From Bradyrhizobium arachidis (GTDB lineage Bacteria > Pseudomonadota > Alphaproteobacteria > Rhizobiales > Xanthobacteraceae), in the NCBI RefSeq assembly GCF_024758505.1, contig NZ_CP077970.1, forward strand, positions 8,184,001-8,248,000: DNA of 64,000 nucleotides, in the 5' to 3' direction. The notes beneath the pieces were generated by a model. It had not been told where the DNA came from. It was given only the letters and a program-made list of their open reading frames with translations, and did not search any database. Position 1 is the first letter of the stretch. Each line of letters begins with the position of its first letter. Below, one piece after another: positions 17,211-26,730 of this stretch. Both the position numbers and the translations under genes were made by a program.

Positions 17211-17612
17211 ATCTTGCTCGCAAGGTCTTCTTGCCGTATTGCATTCGCTCTAATTCTTGGAAACGCGGCAACATGCCCGCGCGTTCGGTTCAGCGCCTCG
17301 CTCTATTGTAATCGCGCAAACGCGTAACGAGTATCGACTACCGCTTTGTCGCGACCGAACCACTCAAGCGCACACCGCCCCCTTCAGTAACGTTACATTT
17401 AATTACGAAAACCTCGGCGCATGTAGGTGCCGAAGCGATAGCCAAGTTCAATGATATTGCCACCGATTCATTATACCGGCCGATACCACAACCTTAACAA
17501 GAAGTGCTGCGGGCTGCAATAGTCCTCGATTTTCGCCGGCCAGCCTGCCCCGTTCGGGAAGATTCTGCGTAGTCCGGGGGAGCCTATTTCAGCGTTTGGG
17601 GTGCCACCGAAG
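17211..17612. other. Gene-free intergenic DNA
   Basis: No supported gene or clear repeat. The part near 17380-17460 is more A/T-rich and may hold a promoter for the minus-strand gene at 17210, but I cannot point to clear boxes. Confidence 0.4.
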
Positions 17613-19172
17613 CTAGTGCGGAGCCGACGCCGCGACAGCTGGCGAGGATTGTTGGCTCGGCTTTTTGATCGCGATTCGCCCGCACATCCATTTCCGGCTT
17701 TCCATAGAGGCCGTGATCCAATCGAAATCATCGTACGCGACCAGCTTAGTCACCGCGGCTGTCTCGTTAAAAATCGGCTTGAGCAGAGCCACGTTCTCTA
17801 TGCTGAGGGTCGCATCATCCTTGTCCGCTTTGAAAGCGAACAAGAGCGTCTTACCGCCATCAAGCTTTTGGCCAAGGTTCGTCGCTTGATAGCAGCCAAA
17901 GCGTCGGTATCCGGACTTCACGAAAAATTCCGCAAGATCCGCTCCGGCTGCATAATCCTTAGGTTCTCCGCCAAAAAGTTTGCTGACCGACTCATCGTCG
18001 AGCGTTACAGGCTCCTTCAGCGTCTTCGAAAATGCGGCTCTATCGGAGTTCGCGACCGGCTCCGAGCGCGTCAGCCTGGAAAGCGCATCTGTAAAGCGTT
18101 TCAGCCTGTTCTCGTCAAAATCAGGTTGGTATGGGACCGGCGCCTGCGGAGGGTGCTCTATAGTAGCCTCCTTAGGCGTAAGCACTTGGTTTGCTCTGCC
18201 TGCAAACTCCCACAAGCCCGACTTGATAGAAGCTGCTGCGATGGCATAGTCATCGCCTAGACACTGGCTGGCTTGTGCTGCCGTCAGTCCAGACCGGATA
18301 CCTTTGTAAGCCAGCGCGTACGGAATGTCGTTTTCCTTTGAGAACCCGATTGCAACGAGATCTCCTGCGAGATTGGTACAAAGGCCTAGGTTATTGGCAT
18401 CGATTTTCTGCGGCGAGGTGTCGATCTGCTTGCGAAAGAATTTCATAGCCGTGTCGCCACCGTCGTTTATAATCGACGGCACATATTTGACGTTAATCTT
18501 TACCGAGCTGAAAGCGGTTCTCACTTCGTAGTCGCCTGGCGATAGTCTTCTGCTGACTGGATAATTTTCCTCTGTATTGAGTGCCGACAGGGTTTTCTTC
18601 AGTGGATCCTCAGTATTTCCAAATGCGGTCAACTGGTCTTTTGTCGGGCCCGAGAGCTTTCCGTTGAACATCGCCCATAGCGGCGGGATTAAGCCAGCAA
18701 CTGCATAGCCAAGACTAAGCAATATGCCGGGCTCGTTCTGCGTTGAATAATTTGCGTAGGCCTGCAAATAAAGTTCAGGGCCGCCGGTGATGTATTGCGT
18801 ACTCAAGCATGCACCGCGATTGTCTATCTTGATCACGCCTTTGGTGATCGCAAATACCGGAAAAAATGCCACGCCGGTGGTTGGGACGGTAGTATTGCCG
18901 GCCGTGTCCGAACTCATGAGCTTGTCGTTGATGACGATGAAATGGCTCGATGTTGCATTCTCTCTGATGAAAATATTTGAGGCCTGCCCATTGGTCAGGT
19001 TGGCAAGTGCGTTGCAACTGAAGGTGAGCTTATAAATCCGCTGGTCGCTGAGAGGTGCCTCTTGCCGTGGATGGTAGAGGGTAAGGTCCATTGCAGCCGA
19101 TTGAGCCAAAACGTTGCTGGGAATCGCTGAAGAGGCCAATCCAAGAACGGCAAGTAAAGTCACTGAGCGCAT
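17613..19172 (-). CDS. Large secreted hypothetical protein
   Basis: A 519-residue protein with a clear signal peptide (MRSVTLLAVLGLASSAIPS...VLA). The mature part has about seven cysteines (for example FSCNALANLTNG, GLCTNLAGDL, FGCYQATNLG, MCGRIAI) and repeated beta-strand patterns. A short hydrophobic stretch, ILLSLGYAVAGLIPPLWAMF, lies near residue 150 and could insert in a membrane. I recognise no family. It is the most upstream gene of the minus-strand secreted group at 14-19 kb. Confidence 0.6.
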   Translation of the reverse strand: MRSVTLLAVLGLASSAIPSNVLAQSAAMDLTLYHPRQEAPLSDQRIYKLTFSCNALANLTNGQASNIFIRENATSSHFIVINDKLMSSDTAGNTTVPTTGVAFFPVFAITKGVIKIDNRGACLSTQYITGGPELYLQAYANYSTQNEPGILLSLGYAVAGLIPPLWAMFNGKLSGPTKDQLTAFGNTEDPLKKTLSALNTEENYPVSRRLSPGDYEVRTAFSSVKINVKYVPSIINDGGDTAMKFFRKQIDTSPQKIDANNLGLCTNLAGDLVAIGFSKENDIPYALAYKGIRSGLTAAQASQCLGDDYAIAAASIKSGLWEFAGRANQVLTPKEATIEHPPQAPVPYQPDFDENRLKRFTDALSRLTRSEPVANSDRAAFSKTLKEPVTLDDESVSKLFGGEPKDYAAGADLAEFFVKSGYRRFGCYQATNLGQKLDGGKTLLFAFKADKDDATLSIENVALLKPIFNETAAVTKLVAYDDFDWITASMESRKWMCGRIAIKKPSQQSSPAVAASAPH

Positions 19173-19834
19173 TAAGCTACCTCACGAATATCAGTCTTAG
19201 GTTTGCAGTTGCACGAAAGGGTGAATTCGAGCGCCCGCAGGTTTTGGACACTGCGGAGCCGGCCGTTCTTCCAAGGAAATTAGACTAGCTCAATATACTC
19301 GGAGATAGACTAGCGCGAATCATCCGGCAAAACAACTTGCAAGAGTGTGGCTTTGAAGAAAGCTAGCCAACGCTAGCTGCTAAGCTGAAACGTCCTGGCC
19401 GGGTCACGCGCGCCGGAGTATCCCTGCTCGGTTCGCGAGCACGATTCCTAGGGCTTCTTGGTCATAACGCGCGCGCATCTTTGCGTTGCAGCATGATGTC
19501 TTATAGACCTTTAGAAGCGCACTGGTTCGTTGCCGGTGAGCCCGGAACTAGCCACAAGCGAAGAAGGCGAACCGCTGAAGAAAGGCCCTCGTCGACCTTC
19601 GAGGAGCGGACCACCGCCCGACGTCCGTTGGTCCTCAATGGTAGGAAACTGAGCCGAACCTTCCTTGCGACCGAGCGTGTGGGTGTTCGCATTTCGGGCT
19701 GCCCAAGTTTGCGACGCCCTCCCGCTATTGGCCACCTAGGCTCGCCGAGATCGCCAGTTTCTGGTTGATTGCAACCTCAAGTATAGCTTTGATAGCGCCG
19801 GTCGTCGTCGCGAGGTGCCCAATGAGAATTTGCA
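19173..19834. other. Gene-free intergenic DNA
   Basis: No convincing gene. Short frames on both strands lack ribosome sites and recognisable content. It lies next to the decayed end of the IS66 element and may include IS-derived or rearranged sequence. Confidence 0.4.
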
Positions 19835-20876
19835 TTATTCTGCTGCTGGGATAATAGCGCCTTCCGTTTCGCTTGCTGAACCGCTGACGACCGGAACGAC
19901 CGTACTGGTGCTTGGCAAATACACCGCGCCAGAATCTGACAAAGACAACAAGCCGCGCGGCATTAGCTGGACGGGCTGTCTCGGTCGCCCAGGCGATGCA
20001 CACGCGAGTGTTTGGTCATCAATGACGAAACGAGAGCCAATGGACACAGGACTGGCACAACATTCTAACTCGCGCATAAGTTCGCGACGGCAACCTGCAT
20101 CAGCTCGAAGGCCAGCCCCTCTAAACGGATCGACGTTGTTCATCTTCGCTGTCTGCAGCAGTGTTGCGATGGTCGCCCAGGTTCGTCCGCCGCCGTCGCT
20201 GCCAGCGAAGAGGCTATTCCTTCTCGTAATTGTTGGTGGCCTGATGGCGCGTTCGACAATGTTGGAGTCGAGCTCAATGCGGCCGTCGGTGAGGAAGCGT
20301 TCGAAGATGGCACGGCGCGAGACAGCATAGCGGATCGCCTCGGCCAGTTTTGATTTGCCGGAGATCCGCCGCAACGTCTGCTGCCAGAGATCGAAGAGAT
20401 CTGCGACGACTGCCGCGGAGGCTTGTTGGCGCGCAGCAACGCGTGCGTCGGGGCTTTGACCGCGCACGGTCTTCTCGATCTGCCAGAGCTTTGCCATCCG
20501 CTCGACCGTCACCGTTGCCACTTCCGAGCTCCCTGCAACATGCAGCTCATAGAACTTGCGCCTGCTGTGTGACCAGCAGCCAGCCAATGTGATGCCATCA
20601 TTGCCGCGATCGGGGCGCGCCAACTTGTTATAAGCGGCATAGCCATCTACTTGCAGGATGCCGCGATAACCATTGAGATGGCGGACCGCGCATTCGCCGG
20701 AGCGGCTGTCTTCGAAGCGATAAGCCACCATCGGCGGATCGCTGCGGCCAAAGGTTCGGTCATCTCGGGCATAGGCCCATAAGTAGGCCGTCTTCGTCGA
20801 TCCGGAGCCGGGAGCGAGCGTCGGCAAGGTGGTTTCGTCGGCAAAGAGCCGTTCGGCCTTCTTGACGTCGCATCGC
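19835..20876 (-). pseudogene. IS66 transposase (tnpC) C-terminal part
   Basis: Typical IS66 TnpC segments are visible: RAERLFADETTLPTLAPG-type entry (reading KKAERLFADETT), GSTKTAYLWAYARDD, GILQVDGYAAYNKLAR, AGCWSHSRRKFYEL, SRRAIFERFLTDGRIELDSN and GSDGGGRTWATIATLLQTAK. The N-terminal half (leucine zipper and zinc region) is missing. After NNVDPF the sequence no longer matches the family, so the last 85 residues are not native. Confidence 0.8.
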
Positions 20877-20961
20877 CCACAAGCGCAACAAGGCCATCGA
20901 TACCTTTGCGGAAGTCGACTGGATGGCTGGCGAGGAACACCTTCAAACCAGAGGGGATCAT
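20877..20961 (-). pseudogene. IS66 accessory gene tnpB, N-terminal remnant
   Basis: The first 28 or so residues, MIPSGLKVFLASHPVDFRKG and onwards to LVALVGDA, match the start of IS66 TnpB. The frame then runs into tnpC DNA out of frame, marking the deletion point near 20876. Confidence 0.75.
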
Positions 20962-20964
20962 GCC

Positions 20965-21355
20965 GAACGGACCGCCCGGATCACCCGCTGCAAGTGCGCC
21001 TCGTCGACATCCACGCCGGCGCGCACGACGACCTCGCCAATGGCAATCTCGATCACTGCGCCTCCCACAGACGCCACCACACCCTCGCAACTCGAGTGCC
21101 GCAAGCGATAATGCCGCTCGGCCTGAGCATCACGGCGCCAGGCGAATGCTGCGACGGGTGAATGCCGATCCGGCGGGCGATCGCCGATAGGCTCGCACCA
21201 GGCTCCAGCGCCTCTGTCACAACTTGCGCCTTGAACTCGTCCAACCAGCGTCGGCGAGGCTGCCGCGGCGCTCCCTCAAGACGGTCGGCGACCGCTTCGA
21301 TCAAAGGTTCTAGTTCCAGAACTAGGCGCAGACATAGAAGCTCACATCGGCCCAC
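20965..21355 (-). pseudogene. IS66 accessory gene tnpA, degenerate
   Basis: The segment RRWLDEFKAQVVTEAL with SLSAIARRIGIHPSQ is the helix-turn-helix of IS66 TnpA. After IHPSQ the frame shifts repeatedly, with pieces such as GIIACGTRVARV recognisable in one frame and others elsewhere. Non-functional. Confidence 0.7.
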
Positions 21356-21836
21356 TCAGCAGCCGATAGCCGATCGCTCACCCAGTCCGCTAGACGGGGT
21401 CTCTTTGCCACTTACGACCGTCACGTGGCGCGCCTTCGATCGCGAGGGTCTCATCGGTATTTACTAGCTGTGCTCCCGATAACGGGTATGAGGTTGTAAG
21501 TTAGTAACAGAGAGCTTTGCCGGATGACGCTCACGACCGAAGCGGCTCTTGCCAGTCCAGCCCGCAGTGCCAGCAGGATCCAACCTCGCAGTACCCGCTT
21601 GCGTAAGTTATCCTGACCGGTCTGCGACCAATGGCCCCTCAAATTGAACTTCACTAGTCAGTGAACCTTCGATGGTATATTCTCAGTCGTTGTTATTTAG
21701 CGATACTGCAAGTTGCAGCACTTGAGATCAATGGCGCGACAATAACGCGCTCGAACCGATCGGCCTTTGATCAGCAGCACTACAACGGGAGATTTAGTCG
21801 GAGCTGATGACCTCAGTACCGGAACGGGGGACTAGC
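21356..21836. other. Gene-free stretch upstream of IS66 remnant
   Basis: No supported gene. Possible IS66 outer sequence near 21356-21430; nothing else recognised. Confidence 0.4.
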
Positions 21837-22130
21837 ATGTTATTCCTTCGCAAGGTCATAACCGCTTCGTTGGTGTTCATAGCTTGTGCCGCCCAAGATT
21901 GTTATGAGGACGTGCACGCAGCCAACGGCCTGTCCACGCTGTGGTCCCCTGCCATAACAATTGGGTCGCCAGCGGGGCGGGCGCTATCATATCTTGGCAA
22001 ACAAAGCAGACGTCAACTACAACCTTTGCTTGTTGACCAGGAAGAGCTAGATCAATCCAAAGCGACAAGTCTCCAAAATATACTTAGACTTTGGCAGCAG
22101 ATTACAACGTCAGGATCTTCGTTAACCTAA
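21837..22130 (+). CDS. Possible small lipoprotein
   Basis: A 97-residue frame from ATG 21837, preceded by ACGGGGGAC. It begins MLFLRKVITASLVFIACAAQ, a short basic start, a hydrophobic core and a cysteine that could be a lipobox. The rest has no motif I know. It is isolated, so this is a tentative call. Confidence 0.35.
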   Translation: MLFLRKVITASLVFIACAAQDCYEDVHAANGLSTLWSPAITIGSPAGRALSYLGKQSRRQLQPLLVDQEELDQSKATSLQNILRLWQQITTSGSSLT

Positions 22131-22699
22131 GAGCGAATGCGTATCTTCTTTCTATGCCGCCCTTGTCCGGCACGCTTTTGGGTATTGTTTTAGCCTATTT
22201 TTTTAGCGATTGAATGCACTATCGGAAGGAACGGATACTCTCGCGCTGTTTATCGCGCGGAAGGCGGACATGCGGTTAGATCGTTGCTCTACAAAAAGAG
22301 GTCGGACTCAACTCTGTATGCGGTACTCATCGACGGGATGACATTGACATAAAGACTATCGCTCTGGCTGCACGGTGAGAAGTTCGGTCTCACGCTGAAC
22401 GACATTATGGAGCGCGCGAACGGAGAAGCAGACGACATGCACGAGGTGCACTACCAGATCATTGCCGCCGAAGCCGTGATCACAGGCCTTGAGGTAATCC
22501 ACGGGATGGCCGAAGACGTCGGCTTGCTTGCTCTCAGCCGCATGAGCGAGGAAGCGTTGCTCGCGCATACGAAACGTACAGCGATCATGTCTGGCGCCGC
22601 GCGGTTGGGAAGCGCGCTCGGATTCACCTGAATCGCGGCTCAATACATATGGGAAGCTCACGGACAAGAAATCAGTACCGCCCCAGGGAGGCGGTCAGG
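22131..22699. other. Mostly gene-free, with one weak small frame
   Basis: Nothing confident apart from the small frame at 22407-22631 and the ribosome site before 22700. Confidence 0.35.
22407..22631 (+). CDS. Possible small helical protein
   Basis: A 74-residue frame whose centre is regularly helical (EVHYQIIAAEAVITGLEVIH; MSEEALLAHTKRTAIMSG). It has no clear ribosome site; an inner ATG at 22437 is an alternative start. It could encode a real small protein upstream of the coupled operon at 22700, but the support is composition only. Confidence 0.35.
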   Translation: MERANGEADDMHEVHYQIIAAEAVITGLEVIHGMAEDVGLLALSRMSEEALLAHTKRTAIMSGAARLGSALGFT

Positions 22700-22813
22700 A
22701 TGGTCGATCGAGACAAGGGGCTGTTGGAAACTTGGGCAACAGCGCGTTTGCTGCAGCCCCTATTGAACGACGTCGCCGAGTTTCTGCATGACCCGATGGG
22801 AGGCAACTCATGA
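22700..22813 (+). CDS. Short leader-like ORF coupled to the next gene
   Basis: A 37-residue frame, MVDRDKGLLETWATARLLQP to ...HDPMGGNS. It has a good ribosome site (GGGAGG, nine bases before ATG 22700), and its TGA overlaps the ATG of the following gene as ATGA. The sequence is amphipathic helix. Too short to classify, but the spacing and overlap argue that it is translated. Confidence 0.45.
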   Translation: MVDRDKGLLETWATARLLQPLLNDVAEFLHDPMGGNS

Positions 22814-23304
22814 GGACAGGATCAGTGCTCGCTGCTGCTTGGGTTTCGTTAGTGTTGGTAAGTGGGGTTTACGCGAGTGGACCGAGCGGCCTTTATATCC
22901 TCGTTGAAGAGGTCGAACTTGGTCCAACAGCGGACGCGCCGGAGTGGATCAAAATCGGCGGCGTGTTTCATTCCGAGATCGACGTTGAGAGAGAGAACAG
23001 GTTTGATGATGGTAGTTGGGGGCCAAAGCGAGGATGGGCGCATTTTACCTTGCCGGATCGAAAAAAAGATCTGGCCCGCGCCGAATGGCGAGAACTTGCT
23101 ACTTTGGCCGCGAAACCTGAAAAGGAAAAGAAGGTCGTGGCGTTCGGGTCCACCATGGCCCAGCGGCTCGATAGAAATGCAGCAGGGTTAGTCAGCGGAG
23201 AAAAGGAGAGCGCCCAATCTGTCCCGTACTACGTCGACCACGGAATGTATCTGATTCGCGATGACGCTCCGCCGGCGGTGGCTGTCAGAAAATTTCCGAA
23301 ATAG
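22810..23304 (+). CDS. Secreted hypothetical protein
   Basis: A 164-residue protein with signal peptide MRTGSVLAAAWVSLVLVSGV...ASG. The mature part reads LYILVEEVELGPTADAPEW with mixed strands and charged helices, and no cysteines. The ATG at 22810 follows GGGAGGCAACTC. Its stop TAG overlaps the GTG start of the desaturase gene (TAGTG), so it is part of a coupled operon. Family not recognised. Confidence 0.65.
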   Translation: MRTGSVLAAAWVSLVLVSGVYASGPSGLYILVEEVELGPTADAPEWIKIGGVFHSEIDVERENRFDDGSWGPKRGWAHFTLPDRKKDLARAEWRELATLAAKPEKEKKVVAFGSTMAQRLDRNAAGLVSGEKESAQSVPYYVDHGMYLIRDDAPPAVAVRKFPK

Positions 23305-24395
23305 TGAGCTCTGTCGTGGCGGAGTGCGATCTCCTCCGCAGACGCGAGGACACCGCTCTGGTGCTGCTTGCCTTCGGGCACGGCGGGCTGCTACTCGCCG
23401 TGCCCGTGCTGCCGGTGGTAGCTCTCGGTGTCTGGTGGAATTCCAACACAGTTGCGCACTACTTCCTGCACACGCCTTTTTTCCGTGCGCGCCCGCTTAA
23501 TATCCTGTTCGGACTCTATCTCAGTGCCTTGCTCGGAATTCCGCAGTCGATGTGGCGCGAGCGCCATCTCGCACACCATGCCGGCGCTCCGCCGCGGTTT
23601 CACTTATCGCATAAGGTAGCCGCAGAGATTATGCTGATCGCCACGATATGGGGCTCAATGCTGGCGTTTGCATCGGGCTTTTTTCTCACGGTCTACGCGC
23701 CGGGCTACATCCTCGGCCTGACGCTCTGTGCACTACATGGCCACTACGAGCATCAGAATGGCAAGACAGTCAGCCACTATGGACTCGGATATAACTGGCT
23801 ATTCCTCAATGACGGCTATCACGCCGAGCATCACGCGAATCCGCAGAGTTGTTGGGCCGCACTGCCGGAACTCATCCATCCCGACGCCGTTGCGAATCGC
23901 TGGCCGGCGATCCTACGCTGGCTTGACGCTTGCAACCTCGATGGGCTCGAGCGTCTGGTGCTGTGCTTTCCCTGGTTGCAGAAGTTTGTTTTGCGCCGAC
24001 ACGAGCGCGCGCTTGGTGCGCTATTGTCGGGACGGCGAGTCGCTCGCGCGGCGATTGTCGGCGGTGGGCTGTTCCCACGAAGCGCTTTGCTGCTACACCG
24101 GCTCATTCCAGACGCTGAGCTGGTAGTGATCGACGGTCGCATCGAGAATCTCGATATCGCGCGCGCCATGTTGCCCAGAGGTGTAGGGGTCGTTCATGAC
24201 TGGTATGATCCGGAACGCCATCGCGGATACGATCTGGTGGTCATTCCGCTCGCTTACGTGGGGGACCGCGCAGCGCTCTACCGGCAGCCGCCAGCGCCCC
24301 TCCTGCTGGTGCACGACTGGGTATGGCGGCGGCGCGGTACGAGCCGCGTCGTGTCTTGGGTCCTGCTCAAGCGCCTGAACTTGATGCAGCCATGA
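23304..24395 (+). CDS. Fatty-acid desaturase-like membrane enzyme fused to a Rossmann domain
   Basis: A 363-residue protein starting with GTG. Residues 20-180 hold hydrophobic membrane segments and histidine boxes of the fatty acid desaturase/hydroxylase superfamily: H52 and H56 (HYFLH), RERHLAHH (88-92), HGHYEH (145-150) and YHAEHH (172-177). These would bind a di-iron centre at the cytoplasmic face. Residues 245-360 form a Rossmann-like domain: AAIVGGGLFPRSALLLHRL, AELVVIDGRIENLDIA and YDLVVIPLAYVGD, resembling class I SAM methyltransferases. The fusion suggests oxidation and methylation of the same lipid or precursor. It is coupled to its neighbours on both sides (TAGTG upstream, ATGA downstream). 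Substrate unknown. Confidence 0.7.
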   Translation: MSSVVAECDLLRRREDTALVLLAFGHGGLLLAVPVLPVVALGVWWNSNTVAHYFLHTPFFRARPLNILFGLYLSALLGIPQSMWRERHLAHHAGAPPRFHLSHKVAAEIMLIATIWGSMLAFASGFFLTVYAPGYILGLTLCALHGHYEHQNGKTVSHYGLGYNWLFLNDGYHAEHHANPQSCWAALPELIHPDAVANRWPAILRWLDACNLDGLERLVLCFPWLQKFVLRRHERALGALLSGRRVARAAIVGGGLFPRSALLLHRLIPDAELVVIDGRIENLDIARAMLPRGVGVVHDWYDPERHRGYDLVVIPLAYVGDRAALYRQPPAPLLLVHDWVWRRRGTSRVVSWVLLKRLNLMQP

Positions 24396-26116
24396 GACCG
24401 CTCAGCTTGCTCTGCGTGCTTGTATTGGCCAAGGTCTTGGTGCTTTGGGACCGTGAATTCGTCTGGACGGCTTGGACCCCTTTGGCTTTTATCTGGCAGG
24501 ATTTGCTGATAGTGGCGCTGTACGCCGCGCTCGACTCGGTAGTGCGACGCCCGTGGACAAGCTGGAGCGTTTACGCACTGTTGGTCGGTTACGCGGCGAT
24601 AAATGTGCCGATCGCCCGCGCGCTTTCAAGTCCGCTGACCGTGCCAATGCTGCGCGCAGCCAGCAGCACGATAACGGACTCCATACTTTACTACGTCACC
24701 GGCCCTAATCTTCTGCGCGTCGCAGCTGTTCTGGTCCTCGCATTCGCGCTGCCCCTTACGCTGCCCAGCCTGCCGATGGTGCACCGTGTCAAAGCGATGA
24801 TTGCGGTCGGCCTGCTTGTGGTGCTTGGGCCAGTTGCATCGGCCCGTGTCGAGACCGAGGGACTGCACCGGAACCCGGTGGTGGCGTTCGTAGTCACGGC
24901 ACTGCCACGCGTTGCCGGCGTCCTGCATGACGCTGACTGGAGTCTCAGTTCCTTCGAAGCTAGGCAATCGCAGGACCTCACACAGTGGCGTGGCGCGGCC
25001 CGCGGGCGCAATATCATTATCATTCATCTGGAGTCCACGGCAGCGCGCTACCTACGATCCTACGGCGCCGTGGAGGACCCGATGCCTAACCTGACCGAAC
25101 TCGCGGCACAGGCCATTCTTGCCGAGAACGCATATACGGTTTACCCGGAAACGATCAAAAGCCTGGTGGCGGTGCAGTCCGCTATATATCCAGCGGTTGA
25201 CACGGAGGCCGAGCGCTACGAGCACCTCCCCGGGCCGACCCTGGCAAGCCTTCTGTCAATGGCCGGTTACCGCACGGGTCTGTTTCATTCCGGACGGTTT
25301 CGCTATCTCGGAATGGCTGAAGTCCTACGCAATCGCGGTTATGAGACGCTGGAGGATGCCGGGGATATCGGGGGCAAGCATGAATCGAGCTTCGGCATCG
25401 ATGAAGAGTCGACGCTGCGCCGAATGCTCGCCTGGATTGATGCCGGCGGCGAGCGGCTGTTTCATCTAACGTACATGCCGATTGCCGGCCACCACCCCTA
25501 CGTCACGCCGACCGCCGGTCCATTCCTCGAAGGTCATTTGATCGGCCGCTATCGAAATGCGCTACATTACAGCGATCATATTATCGGTAGTCTGGTGCAG
25601 GGACTGCGTTCCCGCGGCTTGTTGGAGCGCACGCTTTTGGTGATCTTCGGTGATCACGGAGAAGCGTTCGGTGAACACGCAGGGAATTTTGGCCATAGCA
25701 TATTCATCTACGAGGAGAACATACGAGTACCATACCTCGTGGTGGCTCCAGGACTCATCCGCGCGCCGATTCGCTTGGGCCGGGTGGTAAGCCTAGTGGA
25801 TACTGCGCCAACTGTCCTCGACCTTTTAGCGCTCGCACGACCCGCAAGCTTCCAAGGCCGATCGATCCTCGAAGATCGGCATAATATGGCATTGTTCTGC
25901 ACCGACTATTCGCAGGGCCTCATTGGCCTGCGCGACGAGCGTTGGAAATTTATTCACAATCTTGACTCCGGCCGCTCACAGTTATTCGACCTGGAAAGCG
26001 ATCCGATCGAGCGGATCGACCTCTCGTCCCAGCATCCGGAGCGCGTTGACACGTACCGTACGCATCTGCGGCGCTGGTCCGCCAACCAAAAGCACCTTGC
26101 CGCGGCAATCCCTTAA
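24392..26116 (+). CDS. Membrane sulfatase/phosphoglycerol-transferase-like enzyme
   Basis: A 574-residue protein. ATG at 24392 is chosen because it overlaps the upstream stop (ATGA) and begins a membrane segment (MRPLSLLCVLVLAKVLVLW). Several hydrophobic segments fill residues 1-170. A catalytic alkaline-phosphatase-superfamily domain follows: metal ligand E213 in NIIIIHLESTAARYLRSYG, nucleophile T254 in VYPETIKSLVAV, and FGDHGEAFGEHAGNFGH. This is the layout of LtaS, OpgB and EptA-type enzymes, which transfer phospho-alcohols or cleave sulfate/phosphate esters outside the cell. With the upstream desaturase-methyltransferase it may modify an envelope lipid or glycan. Confidence 0.8.
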   Translation: MRPLSLLCVLVLAKVLVLWDREFVWTAWTPLAFIWQDLLIVALYAALDSVVRRPWTSWSVYALLVGYAAINVPIARALSSPLTVPMLRAASSTITDSILYYVTGPNLLRVAAVLVLAFALPLTLPSLPMVHRVKAMIAVGLLVVLGPVASARVETEGLHRNPVVAFVVTALPRVAGVLHDADWSLSSFEARQSQDLTQWRGAARGRNIIIIHLESTAARYLRSYGAVEDPMPNLTELAAQAILAENAYTVYPETIKSLVAVQSAIYPAVDTEAERYEHLPGPTLASLLSMAGYRTGLFHSGRFRYLGMAEVLRNRGYETLEDAGDIGGKHESSFGIDEESTLRRMLAWIDAGGERLFHLTYMPIAGHHPYVTPTAGPFLEGHLIGRYRNALHYSDHIIGSLVQGLRSRGLLERTLLVIFGDHGEAFGEHAGNFGHSIFIYEENIRVPYLVVAPGLIRAPIRLGRVVSLVDTAPTVLDLLALARPASFQGRSILEDRHNMALFCTDYSQGLIGLRDERWKFIHNLDSGRSQLFDLESDPIERIDLSSQHPERVDTYRTHLRRWSANQKHLAAAIP

Positions 26117-26309
26117 TCGGCTGAGAGGAGTTTCACGACGAGCGCGCGCGCCCCACTGGGCACTTGGCGAACCGCGGCTAACCGCCTAAGCGATTCGGAA
26201 TGCATTTGGATGATCGGAGGGCGCACGTCAGGCGAACTTGAGGTGCGAATTGCCCTCCATACCGGACCGCATGTGCGGAAACGATCAATCCAGAAGCAGG
26301 GCACAAGTT

Positions 26310-26470
26310 TGCACTGTGTGCGGGCAGAGAACACTGTTTCCGACATCGCTCGAAGACCATGTAACCCAGGATAACCCGGTGCGAGCGGTCGACGTGTTCG
26401 TCGACGACCTCGATCTCGACAAGCTCGGGGTTGTCGGTGTCCAGCCCCTCGATACCGGCCCACCCAGCAT
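26310..26470 (+). pseudogene. IS1182-family transposase, N-terminal remnant
   Basis: The frame reads GQRTLFPTSLEDHVTQDNPV, then RAVDVFVDDLDLDKLGV, the usual beginning of IS1182 transposases. It continues for only about 50 residues and then passes into unrelated IS3-like sequence. Confidence 0.65.
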
Positions 26471-26519
26471 CACCTCGGTGTTTGTCGACAAACGATCTGG
26501 CGATCGATGAGTGCCCCTC

Positions 26520-26707
26520 CATGAAGACGCAACTCGCGACGGACCACGCCATTGTCTGCAGCATGAGCCGTTCCGACAATGTCTGGGACAATGCTGCGAT
26601 GTAGAGCTTCTTCTCCTCGCTCAAGACCGAACGCACCGCCAACAAGAGCTACCGGACCAGAGGAGGCACGAGCCGATGTGTTCGACTACATTGAAAGATT
26701 CTACAAC
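26520..26707 (+). pseudogene. IS3-family transposase (orfB) remnant
   Basis: MSRSDNVWDNAAM, a stop, then SFFSSLKTERTANKSYRTR, and in the next frame EARADVFDYIERFYN. This is the conserved DDE C-terminal region of IS3 orfB with a nonsense codon and a frameshift. It ends at FYN, just before the serine recombinase region. The missing continuation, TTRRHSTIGYLSP, is found at 29384. Confidence 0.7.
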
Positions 26708-26730
26708 TGCGCATCAGAACACCCATCTGG

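Larger units (their letters stand above)
19835..21355 (-). mobile_element. Decayed IS66-family element
   Basis: Remnants of all three IS66 genes lie in order on the minus strand (tnpA, tnpB, tnpC). A deletion has removed most of tnpB and the N-terminal half of tnpC. Terminal repeats were not identified and the C-terminal end of tnpC is replaced by unrelated sequence, so both boundaries are uncertain. Confidence 0.75.
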
